A stretch of 27,590 bases of DNA from Candidatus Brocadiaceae bacterium (GTDB lineage: Bacteria > Planctomycetota > Brocadiia > Brocadiales > Bathyanammoxibiaceae): the NCBI GenBank assembly GCA_030018855.1, contig JASEHG010000007.1:1-27590 (forward strand), written 5' to 3'. The notes beneath the pieces are model-generated. The model searched no databases, was not told where the DNA came from, and saw nothing but the letters and a program-made list of their open reading frames with translations. Below, in pieces: positions 1 to 7,319 of the stretch; within the stretch, counting starts at the first letter, position 1; each line of letters starts with the position of its first letter. The position numbers were made by a program, and so were the translations under genes.

Positions 1-1124
1 GGGAGCTGGGATATGACGTAGAAGGTTACCCGGACTACCGTGGGGTGAAGGTACTAGGTTTCTGGCACTGGATTCCCGAGTACAATTTGGGGCTTATGTC
101 CGAGATTGACGTGGATGAGGTCTATAAGGACCTTTATGAACTGAACAAGACTCTTAAGGCCGTTGCCTTTGCCTTCATTCTGGTGACAGTGGTGGTGGCA
201 GTATTCCTTGGGCGCAGACTCACCGCCCCTATCCTTCACCTGACGGAAGTTAGCAAGAGGATGTCCAGTGGAGACCTCCATCAGAGGGCGGGTATAAGCT
301 CCAGGGACGAGATAGGGCTACTGGCCGAGTCCTTTGACACCATGGCTGAGACCATTGAAAATAATATAAAGGAGATGCAACAACTGCACTCCCAGAGGAT
401 GTCCACAATTGGACACCTTGCCAACGGTATAGCCCACCACTTAAATAATCCACTAACAGGGATGAGGATATGTACAGACATCCTACTTAGCGAACTGGAG
501 AAGGCAAAAGAATGTACCCATTCAGGGGAATTTAAGGGCCAACTCTCCAGGCTAAAGGCAACCTCACAACAGCTGGAATCTGTGATGAAAGGCCTCTTTA
601 GCATATCCAGGATATCCAACCCGGAGAAATCTCCCAACGTCCTGAACAAGCTGATGGAACTTATCCTGAATATTAAAGTGGCCGAGCAATTGGAGGCTTC
701 GGGTGTCCAGCTCGTAAAAGAACTCTCACCCACAGCCCCCAAGATCCTAGGCAACCCCGCTCAACTGGAAATGGCCTTTATGAACCTCATCTCTAATGCC
801 CTGGACGCCTTGCCCAAAGGGGGTATCCTGACGGTCAAGACCGAGCACCTTGCCAATGAGAACAAGGTTGGAGTAACCATCACAGATACAGGCCGTGGAA
901 TCAATGAAAAAGACCTCCCTCACCTCTTTGACCCCTATTTTATCCTCAAAATCAGGCCAGCCACCAGGTGTACAGGACTGGAACTGGCCCTTGCCCAGTT
1001 GACTATCCAGTCCCACGGTGGCACCATTGAGGTGGACTCGGAGGAGGGAAAGGGCACGACCTTCAGGGTGAAACTACCTATTTATAAGGAGACCAGTCCG
1101 GTGGAAGTAAGCACTAAGATGTAG
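1..1124 (+). CDS. Membrane sensor histidine kinase, 5' truncated by window edge
   Basis: The reading frame is open from base 3 with no stop upstream, and the residues before the GTG at 45 (YPDYRGVKVLGF) align with the sensor domain of the next gene (YPDYRGVPIVGA). The GTG is therefore internal and the gene starts outside the window. Counted from that GTG: end of an extracytoplasmic dCache-like domain (to about residue 35), one membrane helix (about 38-56), HAMP linker (57-110), HisKA (115-190) and HATPase_c (230-350). The presumed phospho-acceptor is H131 in AHHLNNPL, where the family normally has HE or HD. The N box (NLISNALDAL) and G1 box (DTGRGI) are normal, but the G2 box reads CTGLEL instead of GTGLGL. 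The stop TAG belongs to a repeat beginning at the last coding base. It is a tandem paralogue of the next gene; no regulator is adjacent on this strand. Confidence 0.9.
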   Translation, partial: ELGYDVEGYPDYRGVKVLGFWHWIPEYNLGLMSEIDVDEVYKDLYELNKTLKAVAFAFILVTVVVAVFLGRRLTAPILHLTEVSKRMSSGDLHQRAGISSRDEIGLLAESFDTMAETIENNIKEMQQLHSQRMSTIGHLANGIAHHLNNPLTGMRICTDILLSELEKAKECTHSGEFKGQLSRLKATSQQLESVMKGLFSISRISNPEKSPNVLNKLMELILNIKVAEQLEASGVQLVKELSPTAPKILGNPAQLEMAFMNLISNALDALPKGGILTVKTEHLANENKVGVTITDTGRGINEKDLPHLFDPYFILKIRPATRCTGLELALAQLTIQSHGGTIEVDSEEGKGTTFRVKLPIYKETSPVEVSTKM

Positions 1125-1143
1125 CCGCAGGCTTTAGCCTGCG
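1121..1143. repeat. Family B palindrome (GTAGCCGCAGGC / GCCTGCG)
   Basis: GCAGGCTTTAGCCTGC is a hairpin preceded by GTAGCC. Its TAG (1122-1124) is the stop codon of the upstream kinase. Other copies lie near 4445, 6126, 6183 and 22494. Confidence 0.85.
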
Positions 1144-1149
1144 ACTCAC

Positions 1150-1217
1150 GTAGGGGCGTATTGTCGTGCCTTAGGCAGCTTCGTCCGCCTGAGGCGGAGC
1201 GAACAATACGCCCCTAC
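1150..1217. repeat. Family A palindrome split at its centre by a 40-bp C-type unit
   Basis: The arms GTAGGGGCGTATTG (1150-1163) and CAATACGCCCCTAC (1204-1217) are contiguous in the intact copies at 3191 and 7966. Here they are separated exactly at the dyad by 40 bp (1164-1203) holding TGCCTTAGGCA and TCCGCCTGAGGCGGA. The reverse complement of this 40-bp unit matches 9801-9840 at 36 of 40 positions by direct comparison. This is a nested insertion. Confidence 0.85.
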
Positions 1218-1244
1218 AAAGCAGGAGACCGCCAGGAGGAGAGC

Positions 1245-3194
1245 ATGGGGAATCCCTTCCAATCCGTTCAGGGTAAATTACTAACGTTTGCCCTCTGCAT
1301 CTCTATTATACCCATCGTAGTAATTACAACGATATATCACCTCAACGCCAGACGTACGGTAAAGAAACAGACACTGGATTTGCTAAAAGCCGTTGCAGAG
1401 TCAAGAAAATCCCACATATTGTCCTTTTTGAAGGAGAAGAGGGAACGGGCTATTGACTTCAGTTCAGATGCGCTCATAGGGGACAGCCTTGCGGCAATTG
1501 CCCTCGGGGGATACCGTAAAGAGGATGCCATAATGAGCCTGAACAGATACCTGCTAATGTCCAAGAAGCCACTGGACCCAAATATAGTAGCAATAGCCGT
1601 TGTGAACCAGTACGGCAAGGTTGTGGCCTCCACCAACGAGGGTATTATCGGGATGGACATATCCCCCGAAGAGGTATTTGCAGAGGGTATAAACAAAGGC
1701 TACCGAGAGGCCTGCGTCGGTCAGCCCCACTACTACCCATACCTGGATGCGGACTGTATACCTGTCTCTGCAAGCATTGCCTCCATGTGGGGTGGGAAAA
1801 CAATGGGCGTCCTTATCAATACCTATGACATGGCGGCCCTAAACGAGATTACAACTGACCGTACCGGAATGGGTGAGACCGGAGAGGTCTATCTGGTCAA
1901 TAAGGACAGAATAATGCTTACCGAGTCCAGGTTCATAAATAATGCACCTTTCACGTTGGTGGTGGATACCAAACCAATCCAGGAGAGCGCCGAAGGTAAA
2001 GAAATGGTTGGCATCTATCCTGACTACAGGGGTGTACCTATTGTTGGCGCCTCGGCGTACATACCGGAATTCGGGTGGACGCTCCTGGCAGAGATAGATG
2101 AGGCGGAGGCATTTGCCTCATTAAGGATGTTGGGTATCGTTGCGTTAATAGCAGGGTGCATTTGTGCTACCGTGGCCTCGGGCATGGGGATTTTCTTTGC
2201 CCTCTCCTCGGCAAGGCCCATCAATAAATTGAAGGAGGCGGCCGAGAGGTTCATGCACGGAGACTTTAAACATAGGGTTAGGATAACCCGCCGGGACGAG
2301 ATAGGCGCCCTGGCCGAGTCCTTTAACACCATGGCAGAGACCATTGAAAATGACATAAAGGAGATGCGACAACTGCACTCCCAGAGGATGTCCACCGTAG
2401 GACACCTCTCCAACGGCATAGCCCATCATTTAAACAATCCACTAACAGGGATAGGCATGTGTGCAGAAATCCTCGTTAAAAAGATGGAGGAGAAGGCAGA
2501 GAAGCTCAAGGATGCGTCCATGTACGGAGAACTCAAGGACCACCTTGCAAGGATAAAGAAGGCCTCCGGGCGTTGCGAGATCGTGGTGAAAGACCTCCTC
2601 AGCATATCCAGGATATCCCAACCACCTAGAACGGCTACCTGCATAACCCTGGCCGTGGAGCACGTCCTGAATGCACTGGTCTCTCCATCAGGACGCCCAC
2701 AGGAGTCAAAACCAACGCCATTTATGACCAATCACGTCCTGCATGTAACAATCCCTCAGCTGGAATCCAGGAAGATACAGTTTGTAAAAGAACTCTCCCC
2801 CACAATTCCTGAGGTCCTTGGTAGCCACAGCCAGCTGGAGGAGGTATTTATGAACCTCGTCTCCAATGCCATAGACGCCATGCCCGAAGGGGGTACCCTG
2901 GCGGTCAAGACCGAGCACCTTGCCAATGAGAACAAGGTGGAAGTAACCATCAGTGATACAGGCCCCGCAATAGATAAAAAAGACCTGCCACACCTATTTG
3001 ACCCCTATTTTATCCTCAAGATTAGGCCTTCTGCCAGGGGGACGGGGCTGGAACTGGCCCTCGCCCAGTTGGCTATCCAGTCCCATGGGGGCACCGTTGA
3101 GGTGGACTCGGAGGAGGGCAGGGGTACGACCTTTAAGGTGAAACTGCCTGTCTGTAAGGAGGCCAGTACAGAGGCAGTAGGGAGTAAGCAGTAG
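1245..3194 (+). CDS. dCache-HAMP sensor histidine kinase
   Basis: This is a 649-residue membrane histidine kinase. I chose ATG 1245 because AGGAGG ends five bases before it; the 28 codons open upstream are repeat sequence. Order: membrane helix (about 12-35), extracytoplasmic double-Cache-like sensor (about 40-295), second helix (about 300-328), HAMP (330-382), HisKA (385-455) and HATPase_c (530-640). H394 lies in AHHLNNPL, with His where the conserved acidic residue normally follows. G1 reads DTGPAI (second Gly lost) and G2 reads GTGLEL (GLG changed to GLE); the N box NLVSNAIDAM is intact. A 24-codon insertion relative to the first kinase is bounded by CACGTCCTGNATG direct repeats at 2661 and 2733. 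The stop TAG is the start of the family A repeat at 3191. Ligand and partner regulator are unknown. Confidence 0.93.
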   Translation: MGNPFQSVQGKLLTFALCISIIPIVVITTIYHLNARRTVKKQTLDLLKAVAESRKSHILSFLKEKRERAIDFSSDALIGDSLAAIALGGYRKEDAIMSLNRYLLMSKKPLDPNIVAIAVVNQYGKVVASTNEGIIGMDISPEEVFAEGINKGYREACVGQPHYYPYLDADCIPVSASIASMWGGKTMGVLINTYDMAALNEITTDRTGMGETGEVYLVNKDRIMLTESRFINNAPFTLVVDTKPIQESAEGKEMVGIYPDYRGVPIVGASAYIPEFGWTLLAEIDEAEAFASLRMLGIVALIAGCICATVASGMGIFFALSSARPINKLKEAAERFMHGDFKHRVRITRRDEIGALAESFNTMAETIENDIKEMRQLHSQRMSTVGHLSNGIAHHLNNPLTGIGMCAEILVKKMEEKAEKLKDASMYGELKDHLARIKKASGRCEIVVKDLLSISRISQPPRTATCITLAVEHVLNALVSPSGRPQESKPTPFMTNHVLHVTIPQLESRKIQFVKELSPTIPEVLGSHSQLEEVFMNLVSNAIDAMPEGGTLAVKTEHLANENKVEVTISDTGPAIDKKDLPHLFDPYFILKIRPSARGTGLELALAQLAIQSHGGTVEVDSEEGRGTTFKVKLPVCKEASTEAVGSKQ

Positions 3195-3218
3195 GGGCGT
3201 ATTGCAATACGCCCCTAC
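3191..3218. repeat. Family A palindrome, intact 28-bp copy
   Basis: This is a perfect dyad with arms GTAGGGGCGTATTG and CAATACGCCCCTAC. It supplies the TAG stop of the upstream kinase and lies between convergent genes, so it may also act as a bidirectional 3' hairpin. There is no U-tract on either side. Confidence 0.9.
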
Positions 3219-3243
3219 AAATGCTGGTTTTCTACCTTCAAAA

Positions 3244-3345
3244 TGCGGAGTGCAGATTTAAAGATTTAAGATTGAAAGACTTAAAGATTTAAAATCGTAA
3301 AATCTGAAATCTAAAATCCTGAAATCCTGTTGATTCCGCACTCTA
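3244..3345. repeat. AT-rich imperfect short repeats
   Basis: Degenerate copies of GATTTAAAG and AAATCTGAAATC-like units lie between GCGGAGTGC (3246) and CCGCACTC (3336). There is no coding potential. It is spacer between convergent genes. Confidence 0.5.
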
Positions 3346-3349
3346 AACG

Positions 3350-4279
3350 TTACAGTTCCCTAACTTTTATCCTGGGCACAAGTCTCTCTACGTCCTCCTT
3401 GTGGCAGAGTTCGGTGCCGGGGGAGAGTGTGGCGGCAGTGCCTGCGGCGGTTGCAAATACGGCGGCCTCCTTTAGAGACCTCCCCTCTGCCAGGCTCAGC
3501 ACCAGCCCCGCAAGGGCAGAGTCCCCGGCGCCAACGGCACTGATTACCCTTACCCTCGGTGGGGTACAATGGACTGCAATCCCCTCACTGACCAGGACCA
3601 GCCCCTTTTCTCCAAGTGTTACAACCACAATCTCTACCCCTGCCCCATTAAGTCCTCTTGCGACGGAAAGGATATCCCTCAGGCCCTTTATATCCCTCCC
3701 TGCCAGCCTGCTCAATTCATGGATATTGGGTTTAATGACGTGGGGTTTGGCCTCCAGACCCAACCTCAGGGGTTCATCATCGGCATCCAGTACGGCCTTA
3801 CCCCCCTGATTGACGACTACTTTTATGAACTGGGCGTAAATATTGGGGGTTATACACCTGGGGAGACTACCCCCCATGACTACAAAGCTGGGGGCCGGAC
3901 ACAGACGTGCAACCTTGTTGTAAATGGCGGCCACGTCCTGGGGTCTCACCTCCGGACCAGGGGCACTGAAGAGCATCTGCTTTTTCGTTGAACAATCCTT
4001 TACTATGATATTGGTACGGACCTCCTCAGCTATCGTGACAAAATCGCAGGTAATACCCTCATTGATGAGACGCCCCTGGAGTTCAAGCCCACTAAACCCC
4101 CCCACAAGGCCCATGGCAATGCTCTGGCCACCTAGTTCTTTTATGGCCCTGGAGACGTCGATGCCCTTCCCGCCCGCATAGGTCGCCTCAACCTTTATGC
4201 GGTTCAGGTCATCAAATTTTAACTCTTCTACAAAGACCGCCCTGTCAAGGGCAGGGTTGAGGGTAACCGTGTATATCAT
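3350..4279 (-). CDS. fruK: 1-phosphofructokinase family sugar-phosphate kinase (PfkB/LacC type)
   Basis: This 309-residue ribokinase-fold kinase probably phosphorylates fructose 1-phosphate or a related ketohexose phosphate with ATP in the cytoplasm. It opens with the subfamily signature MIYTVTLNPALDR, has the substrate-binding AGGKGIDVSRAIKELGG at about 35-51, and near residue 250 has GAGDSALAG, which carries the catalytic Asp and anion hole. Length is normal for FruK/LacC. No PTS fructose genes or FruR are adjacent, so tagatose-6-phosphate or fructose-6-phosphate kinase activity cannot be excluded. The start ATG has no clear Shine-Dalgarno. Upstream is a repeat-bearing 389-bp spacer; downstream it converges on the sensor kinase. 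Confidence 0.88.
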   Translation of the reverse strand: MIYTVTLNPALDRAVFVEELKFDDLNRIKVEATYAGGKGIDVSRAIKELGGQSIAMGLVGGFSGLELQGRLINEGITCDFVTIAEEVRTNIIVKDCSTKKQMLFSAPGPEVRPQDVAAIYNKVARLCPAPSFVVMGGSLPRCITPNIYAQFIKVVVNQGGKAVLDADDEPLRLGLEAKPHVIKPNIHELSRLAGRDIKGLRDILSVARGLNGAGVEIVVVTLGEKGLVLVSEGIAVHCTPPRVRVISAVGAGDSALAGLVLSLAEGRSLKEAAVFATAAGTAATLSPGTELCHKEDVERLVPRIKVREL

Positions 4280-4333
4280 AAGAACCAGACCGTTGAAAGG
4301 TACACCCGATGTCCATCGGCAGTTAGTAAGTTA

Positions 4334-4362
4334 GTAGGGGCGACTCGCCGGGTCGCCCCTAC
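4334..4362. repeat. Family A palindrome
   Basis: Arms GTAGGGGCGAC and GTCGCCCCTAC surround a short centre. It lies upstream of fruK. Confidence 0.85.
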
Positions 4363-4444
4363 AGTGAAAACCGAGGGCTAAAATAAGAGCTTACACCTGG
4401 GTACGTAGGCTTTCAAGTGCAAAAGAGGGGCAAGGGATTAGGGG

Positions 4445-4469
4445 GTAGCCGCAAGTTTTAGCCTGCGTT
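4445..4469. repeat. Degenerate family B element
   Basis: GTAGCCGCAAGTTTTAGCC followed by TGCG is a decayed version of the family B hairpin. Confidence 0.6.
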
Positions 4470-4630
4470 AGGCGAATGTCTTATAAAATAAATATATCTG
4501 AAGCTCAGACAAAATATACTTGACAAGACAAGGGTAAACATCTTAGACTTTCCTCACAGGGCTTGGGAAAGATATAAAAATATAATGCATAACTCGCGAT
4601 ACGAGGATTTACTGGAAGATTTACTGGCCA

Positions 4631-4672
4631 TAGGGGCAATTCATGAATTGCCCCTACGGCGGATGCCCCTAC
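4631..4672. repeat. Family A palindrome plus a half copy that ends a gene
   Basis: TAGGGGCAATTC/GAATTGCCCCTA is a perfect dyad at 4631-4656. Next to it, on the minus strand, GTAGGGGCATCCGCC (4672-4658) is the same 15-mer that opens the composite element inside gcvT. Its TAG (4671-4669) is the stop of the sigma-54 activator. Confidence 0.75.
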
Positions 4673-6075
4673 GACTCGCCATTAAATAGCTTTATGCCGT
4701 ACTGCTTGATTTTGTAATGCATGGTACTGTAGTCAATCCTCAGTAATCTGGCCGCTTCACTCTTGTTGCCCCTGGTCCGCCTCAAGGTTTCCAGGATGGC
4801 CTTCCTCTCCACCTCCTCTATTGCCCTCCTCACTATGCCCCTCAAGGGGGAGCCGTCCTTGGTGAGTCTTTCTGCTCCATTGGAGGCATTGGGATGCCAG
4901 GATTCGTTCCTGGGGAGGAGGAGGTGTTTGGGTTCTATGATGTCGCTGGTTAACAGGACTGCCCTGCGGACTACGTTTTTCAGTTCTCTTACGTTGCCGG
5001 GCCAGGGATAGGAGAGGAGGTGTTCTATGGCCTCCTCCGTAAACCCCTTCACCTGCTTATCCAACTCTTTATTGGTCAATTCCAGGAAGTGCTGGGAAAG
5101 CAGGAGGATGTCGTCCTTCCTCTCCCTCAGGGGCGGTATCTCTATGGTAAACTCGTTGAGGCGGTGGTAGAGGTCTCTGCGGAATCTGTTCTGGGTGAGC
5201 AGGTCTTCCAGCCTCTCGTTGCCAGCAACTATTACCCGTATGTCTATCTTGATATCCTGTTTTCCTCCCACCCTGCGTATGGACTTCTCCTGGAGTACCC
5301 TGAGGAGTTTATTTTGCATCAGGAGGGGGAGGTTGCCTATCTCGTCCAGGAAGATAGTGCCCTTGTTGGCCAGTTCAAATTGTCCCTCTTTGGTGCTATA
5401 GGCGCCCGTAAAGGCCCCTTTTTCATGGCCAAAAAGTTCACTTTCCAGGAGTGGTTCCGGGATAGAGCCGCAATCTACCACTACAAAATTTCTATCCTTC
5501 CTGGGGCTGAGGTTATGGATGGCCCTGGCCACCAGTTCCTTACCTGAACCTGTCTCCCCATAGAGGACTACGGTGAAGTCGGTGTTGGCCACGCATCTTA
5601 TCTGCCCGAAGACCTTTTTAATGGCGTCGCTGGAGCCTATGAGTTCGGAGAGGGTAATCCTTTCTTCCAGTTGGAATTTGAGGGTGTCTAGCTCTTCCTG
5701 CCGTTCCCGCTCCTTTAGTGCCCTCTGTACCCGTAGGAGTACCTCCTGGTTGTCAAAGGGTTTGGTCAGGTAATCGTGGGCCCCAAGCCTCAGGGCCTCT
5801 ACGGCGCCCTGTATCTCCCCAAAGGCGGTGAGGATTATGACGGGCATACCCCATTGCCTCTCTTTCATCTCTTTCAGCAGGTCTATACCGTCCATCTCAG
5901 GCATCTTTATGTCCAGTAGGATGGCCTCCGGCTGGGTCTTTTCTATCTTTTCCAGGGCCTCCCTGCCGTTGCTGGCGGAAATGGGCTGATACCCCCCCGC
6001 CTTCAGCACCTTGCTGAGGACCCAGTGGATGTCTTGCATGTCGTCTACGATTAAGACCTTCTTTCCCTCGCCCAT
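4669..6075 (-). CDS. NtrC-family sigma-54-dependent response regulator
   Basis: This 468-residue regulator activates sigma-54 RNA polymerase after phosphorylation. The receiver domain is 5-118 with acidic DD at 11-12, phospho-acceptor D55, T83 and K105. The AAA+ domain follows a linker and has Walker A GETGSGKE (173-180), the sigma-54 contact loop GAFTGA (220-225) and Walker B GTIFLDEIG. A Fis-type helix-turn-helix closes the protein (about 430-462, NKSEAARLLRIDYSTMHYKI). I preferred ATG 6075 with AAAGG just upstream; the open frame reaches a GTG at 6126, but those 17 codons are not receiver sequence. The stop is provided by a half family A element. The cognate kinase is not identifiable; three kinases lie in the window. 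I saw no convincing -24/-12 promoter nearby. Confidence 0.94.
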   Translation of the reverse strand: MGEGKKVLIVDDMQDIHWVLSKVLKAGGYQPISASNGREALEKIEKTQPEAILLDIKMPEMDGIDLLKEMKERQWGMPVIILTAFGEIQGAVEALRLGAHDYLTKPFDNQEVLLRVQRALKERERQEELDTLKFQLEERITLSELIGSSDAIKKVFGQIRCVANTDFTVVLYGETGSGKELVARAIHNLSPRKDRNFVVVDCGSIPEPLLESELFGHEKGAFTGAYSTKEGQFELANKGTIFLDEIGNLPLLMQNKLLRVLQEKSIRRVGGKQDIKIDIRVIVAGNERLEDLLTQNRFRRDLYHRLNEFTIEIPPLRERKDDILLLSQHFLELTNKELDKQVKGFTEEAIEHLLSYPWPGNVRELKNVVRRAVLLTSDIIEPKHLLLPRNESWHPNASNGAERLTKDGSPLRGIVRRAIEEVERKAILETLRRTRGNKSEAARLLRIDYSTMHYKIKQYGIKLFNGES

Positions 6076-6083
6076 AACCTTTC

Positions 6084-6236
6084 TGTTTTTACTCCTAAAA
6101 CCTTTAAACAGATTAATTGGGTACACGCAGGCTAAAGCCTGCGGCTACTGTTTTTACTCCTAAAAACCTTTAGACTAATCTGTGTAGCCGCAACCTTTAG
6201 GTTGCGTGACTCACGTAGGCTAAAGCCTGCGGCTAC
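6084..6236. repeat. Tandemly duplicated spacer with family B elements
   Basis: TTTTTACTCCTAAAA...CCTTTA occurs at 6091 and again at 6151. Each copy is followed by CGCAGGCTAAAGCCTGCGGC (6126 and near 6214). The second copy also carries an inverted B element (GTAGCCGCAACC...GGTTGCG, 6183-6205), giving a GTAGCCGCA...TGCGGCTAC pair. This is local duplication of a repeat-carrying segment between the unknown gene and the sigma-54 regulator. Confidence 0.7.
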
Positions 6237-6273
6237 ATGGCCTTTACTCCTTAATCCTTTAAACCCTTGAACA

Positions 6274-6861
6274 TTAAACCTTTTGTCTTTGCCCCAGGTG
6301 GTCAAGGAATAGCTCTACTTGTATGTCTTTGGGTAACTTGGTATTGACCTTGTGGAGCATGCCTATAAAGAGGATGCCTGTCTCTCCAGGCTTCAGGGTC
6401 TCATTTATCCTGCGGGCTATGAAGTCGTCCCTCTTTTCCAGACGTTCCATTACTCCTTTCTTGTACTCCTCCGGCCTGCTCCTCTCTCCTCCGACCTCCT
6501 TTGAGATTGTGGTAAGCTCTTCCTTAAGGAGTTGGGGGTCTTCCGTGCCTACCAACTCTGCCCCCTGCTGCGCCAGTCTCAGGAGGATTTGGTGGTTCCG
6601 GCTCCCCTTTTTAGCAAGGTCACTGGCCAGTTCCATCTCTTTACCGCAGACGGGCAGGCCATCTTGATAGACCTTCTGGACGGGCGTCTGGAGTTGTGTT
6701 AATCTCTTTTCTATCTCCATCCATATCCTTTCTACCGCCTGCTTGTGTTCAAGCCACCTGGCCTGACCAAATTTTTTTATGTATTCCTGCTCAAGCTGGG
6801 TACTTAAAGAACCCATATCTATCTGGGTATGGATTATGGGGACGTAAATCAGCCTCCGCAC
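6274..6861 (-). CDS. Conserved-looking protein of unknown function, coupled to a receiver protein
   Basis: I do not recognise this 195-residue protein with certainty. It begins GTG (MRRLIYVPIIHTQIDMGSL) inside the end of the receiver gene, overlapping by 13 bases, which implies translational coupling. There is no signal peptide, membrane helix or Cys motif. The central part is charged and helical (about 60-140). The C-terminal part, RDDFIARRINETL then GILFIGMLHKVNTKLP, faintly recalls the RN...GxxH pattern of TraB/TIKI-like proteins, but the match is too weak for a call. Genetic linkage to Hsp20 and a receiver suggests a signalling or stress role. This is inference only. Confidence 0.75.
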   Translation of the reverse strand: MRRLIYVPIIHTQIDMGSLSTQLEQEYIKKFGQARWLEHKQAVERIWMEIEKRLTQLQTPVQKVYQDGLPVCGKEMELASDLAKKGSRNHQILLRLAQQGAELVGTEDPQLLKEELTTISKEVGGERSRPEEYKKGVMERLEKRDDFIARRINETLKPGETGILFIGMLHKVNTKLPKDIQVELFLDHLGQRQKV

Positions 6862-7319
6862 GGCGGACTCCCTACACTGGCCAGGGTGCTGGCGGCCCTT
6901 TTCCTCAGGGTCTGCCTGACGGTAGCCTTCATGAAACTTACGTCAAATGGCTTCGTGACATAATCCCTGGCCCCAAGGAGCATTGCCTCCCTGACAGATT
7001 GGAGGTCTCCATATCCAGTTACAATTATCACTGGCAGTGTGGGTGCCATCTTCTGTAACTCCCGCAGGGTCTCCATCCCACTCATAACTGGCATTATTAT
7101 GTCCAGGATTGCCAGGTCTATACCGCCCTTTTTGACCCTCTTGAGGGCGTCTCTGCCGTTACGGACACTTATGACCCTGTAGCCTTCCTTCACGAAGATG
7201 CTGTGGAGGAACTTGATTATCTCTGGCTCATCGTCCGCAATCAGGACGGTACGCCTGTGTAGGGGCACGTTGCAACGTGCCCCTACGGTTGCCTTTTTTG
7301 TCTTGATGGTCTTCCTCAT
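6849..7319 (-). CDS. Receiver-only response regulator with repeat-derived N-terminus
   Basis: This 156-residue CheY-like protein has acidic DDE at 29-31, phospho-acceptor D73 (LAILDIIMP), the switch Thr in IVTGYG, and the conserved Lys in VTKPFD. No output domain follows, so it works by protein contact or as a phosphate relay. Its ATG overlaps the hsp20 stop as ATGA, and its own end overlaps the unknown gene by 13 bases, so the three genes are one transcription and translation unit. Residues 12-21 (VGARCNVPLH) are encoded by an intact family A palindrome and precede the normal receiver start TVLIADD. The real start could lie after the repeat, but the ATGA overlap argues for the long form. Confidence 0.92.
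   Translation of the reverse strand: MRKTIKTKKATVGARCNVPLHRRTVLIADDEPEIIKFLHSIFVKEGYRVISVRNGRDALKRVKKGGIDLAILDIIMPVMSGMETLRELQKMAPTLPVIIVTGYGDLQSVREAMLLGARDYVTKPFDVSFMKATVRQTLRKRAASTLASVGSPPCGG
7259..7286. repeat. Family A palindrome inside a response regulator gene
   Basis: Arms GTAGGGGCACGTTG and CAACGTGCCCCTAC form a perfect 28-bp dyad. The element is identical base for base to the copy inside the lipoate ligase-like gene at 22830-22857. On the minus strand it reads in frame as VGARCNVPLH. Confidence 0.92.

Larger units (their letters stand above)
4280..4668. other. Repeat-bearing intergenic spacer without a supported gene
   Basis: The spacer separates fruK from the sigma-54 activator. 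It holds a family A copy (4334-4362), a degenerate family B copy (4445-4469), a CTTTCC/GGAAAG hairpin near 4552-4575, a GATTTACTGG direct repeat (4605 and 4619) and a second A copy (4631-4656). TTGACA at 4521 has only a weak -10 (TTAGAC) 17 bases on. A 34-codon frame from 4585 runs into repeat sequence and is not credible. Confidence 0.6.

Noticed and set aside
1161..1244. 28-codon N-terminal extension of the second kinase
   Set aside because: It is translated repeat sequence; ATG 1245 has a perfect AGGAGG site.
4521..4549. TTGACA box in the fruK upstream spacer
   Set aside because: The -10 is poor and nothing on the plus strand follows.
4585..4689. 34-codon frame MHNSRYEDLLEDLLAI... before a repeat
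   Set aside because: Half of it is family A sequence read through, with no ribosome site.
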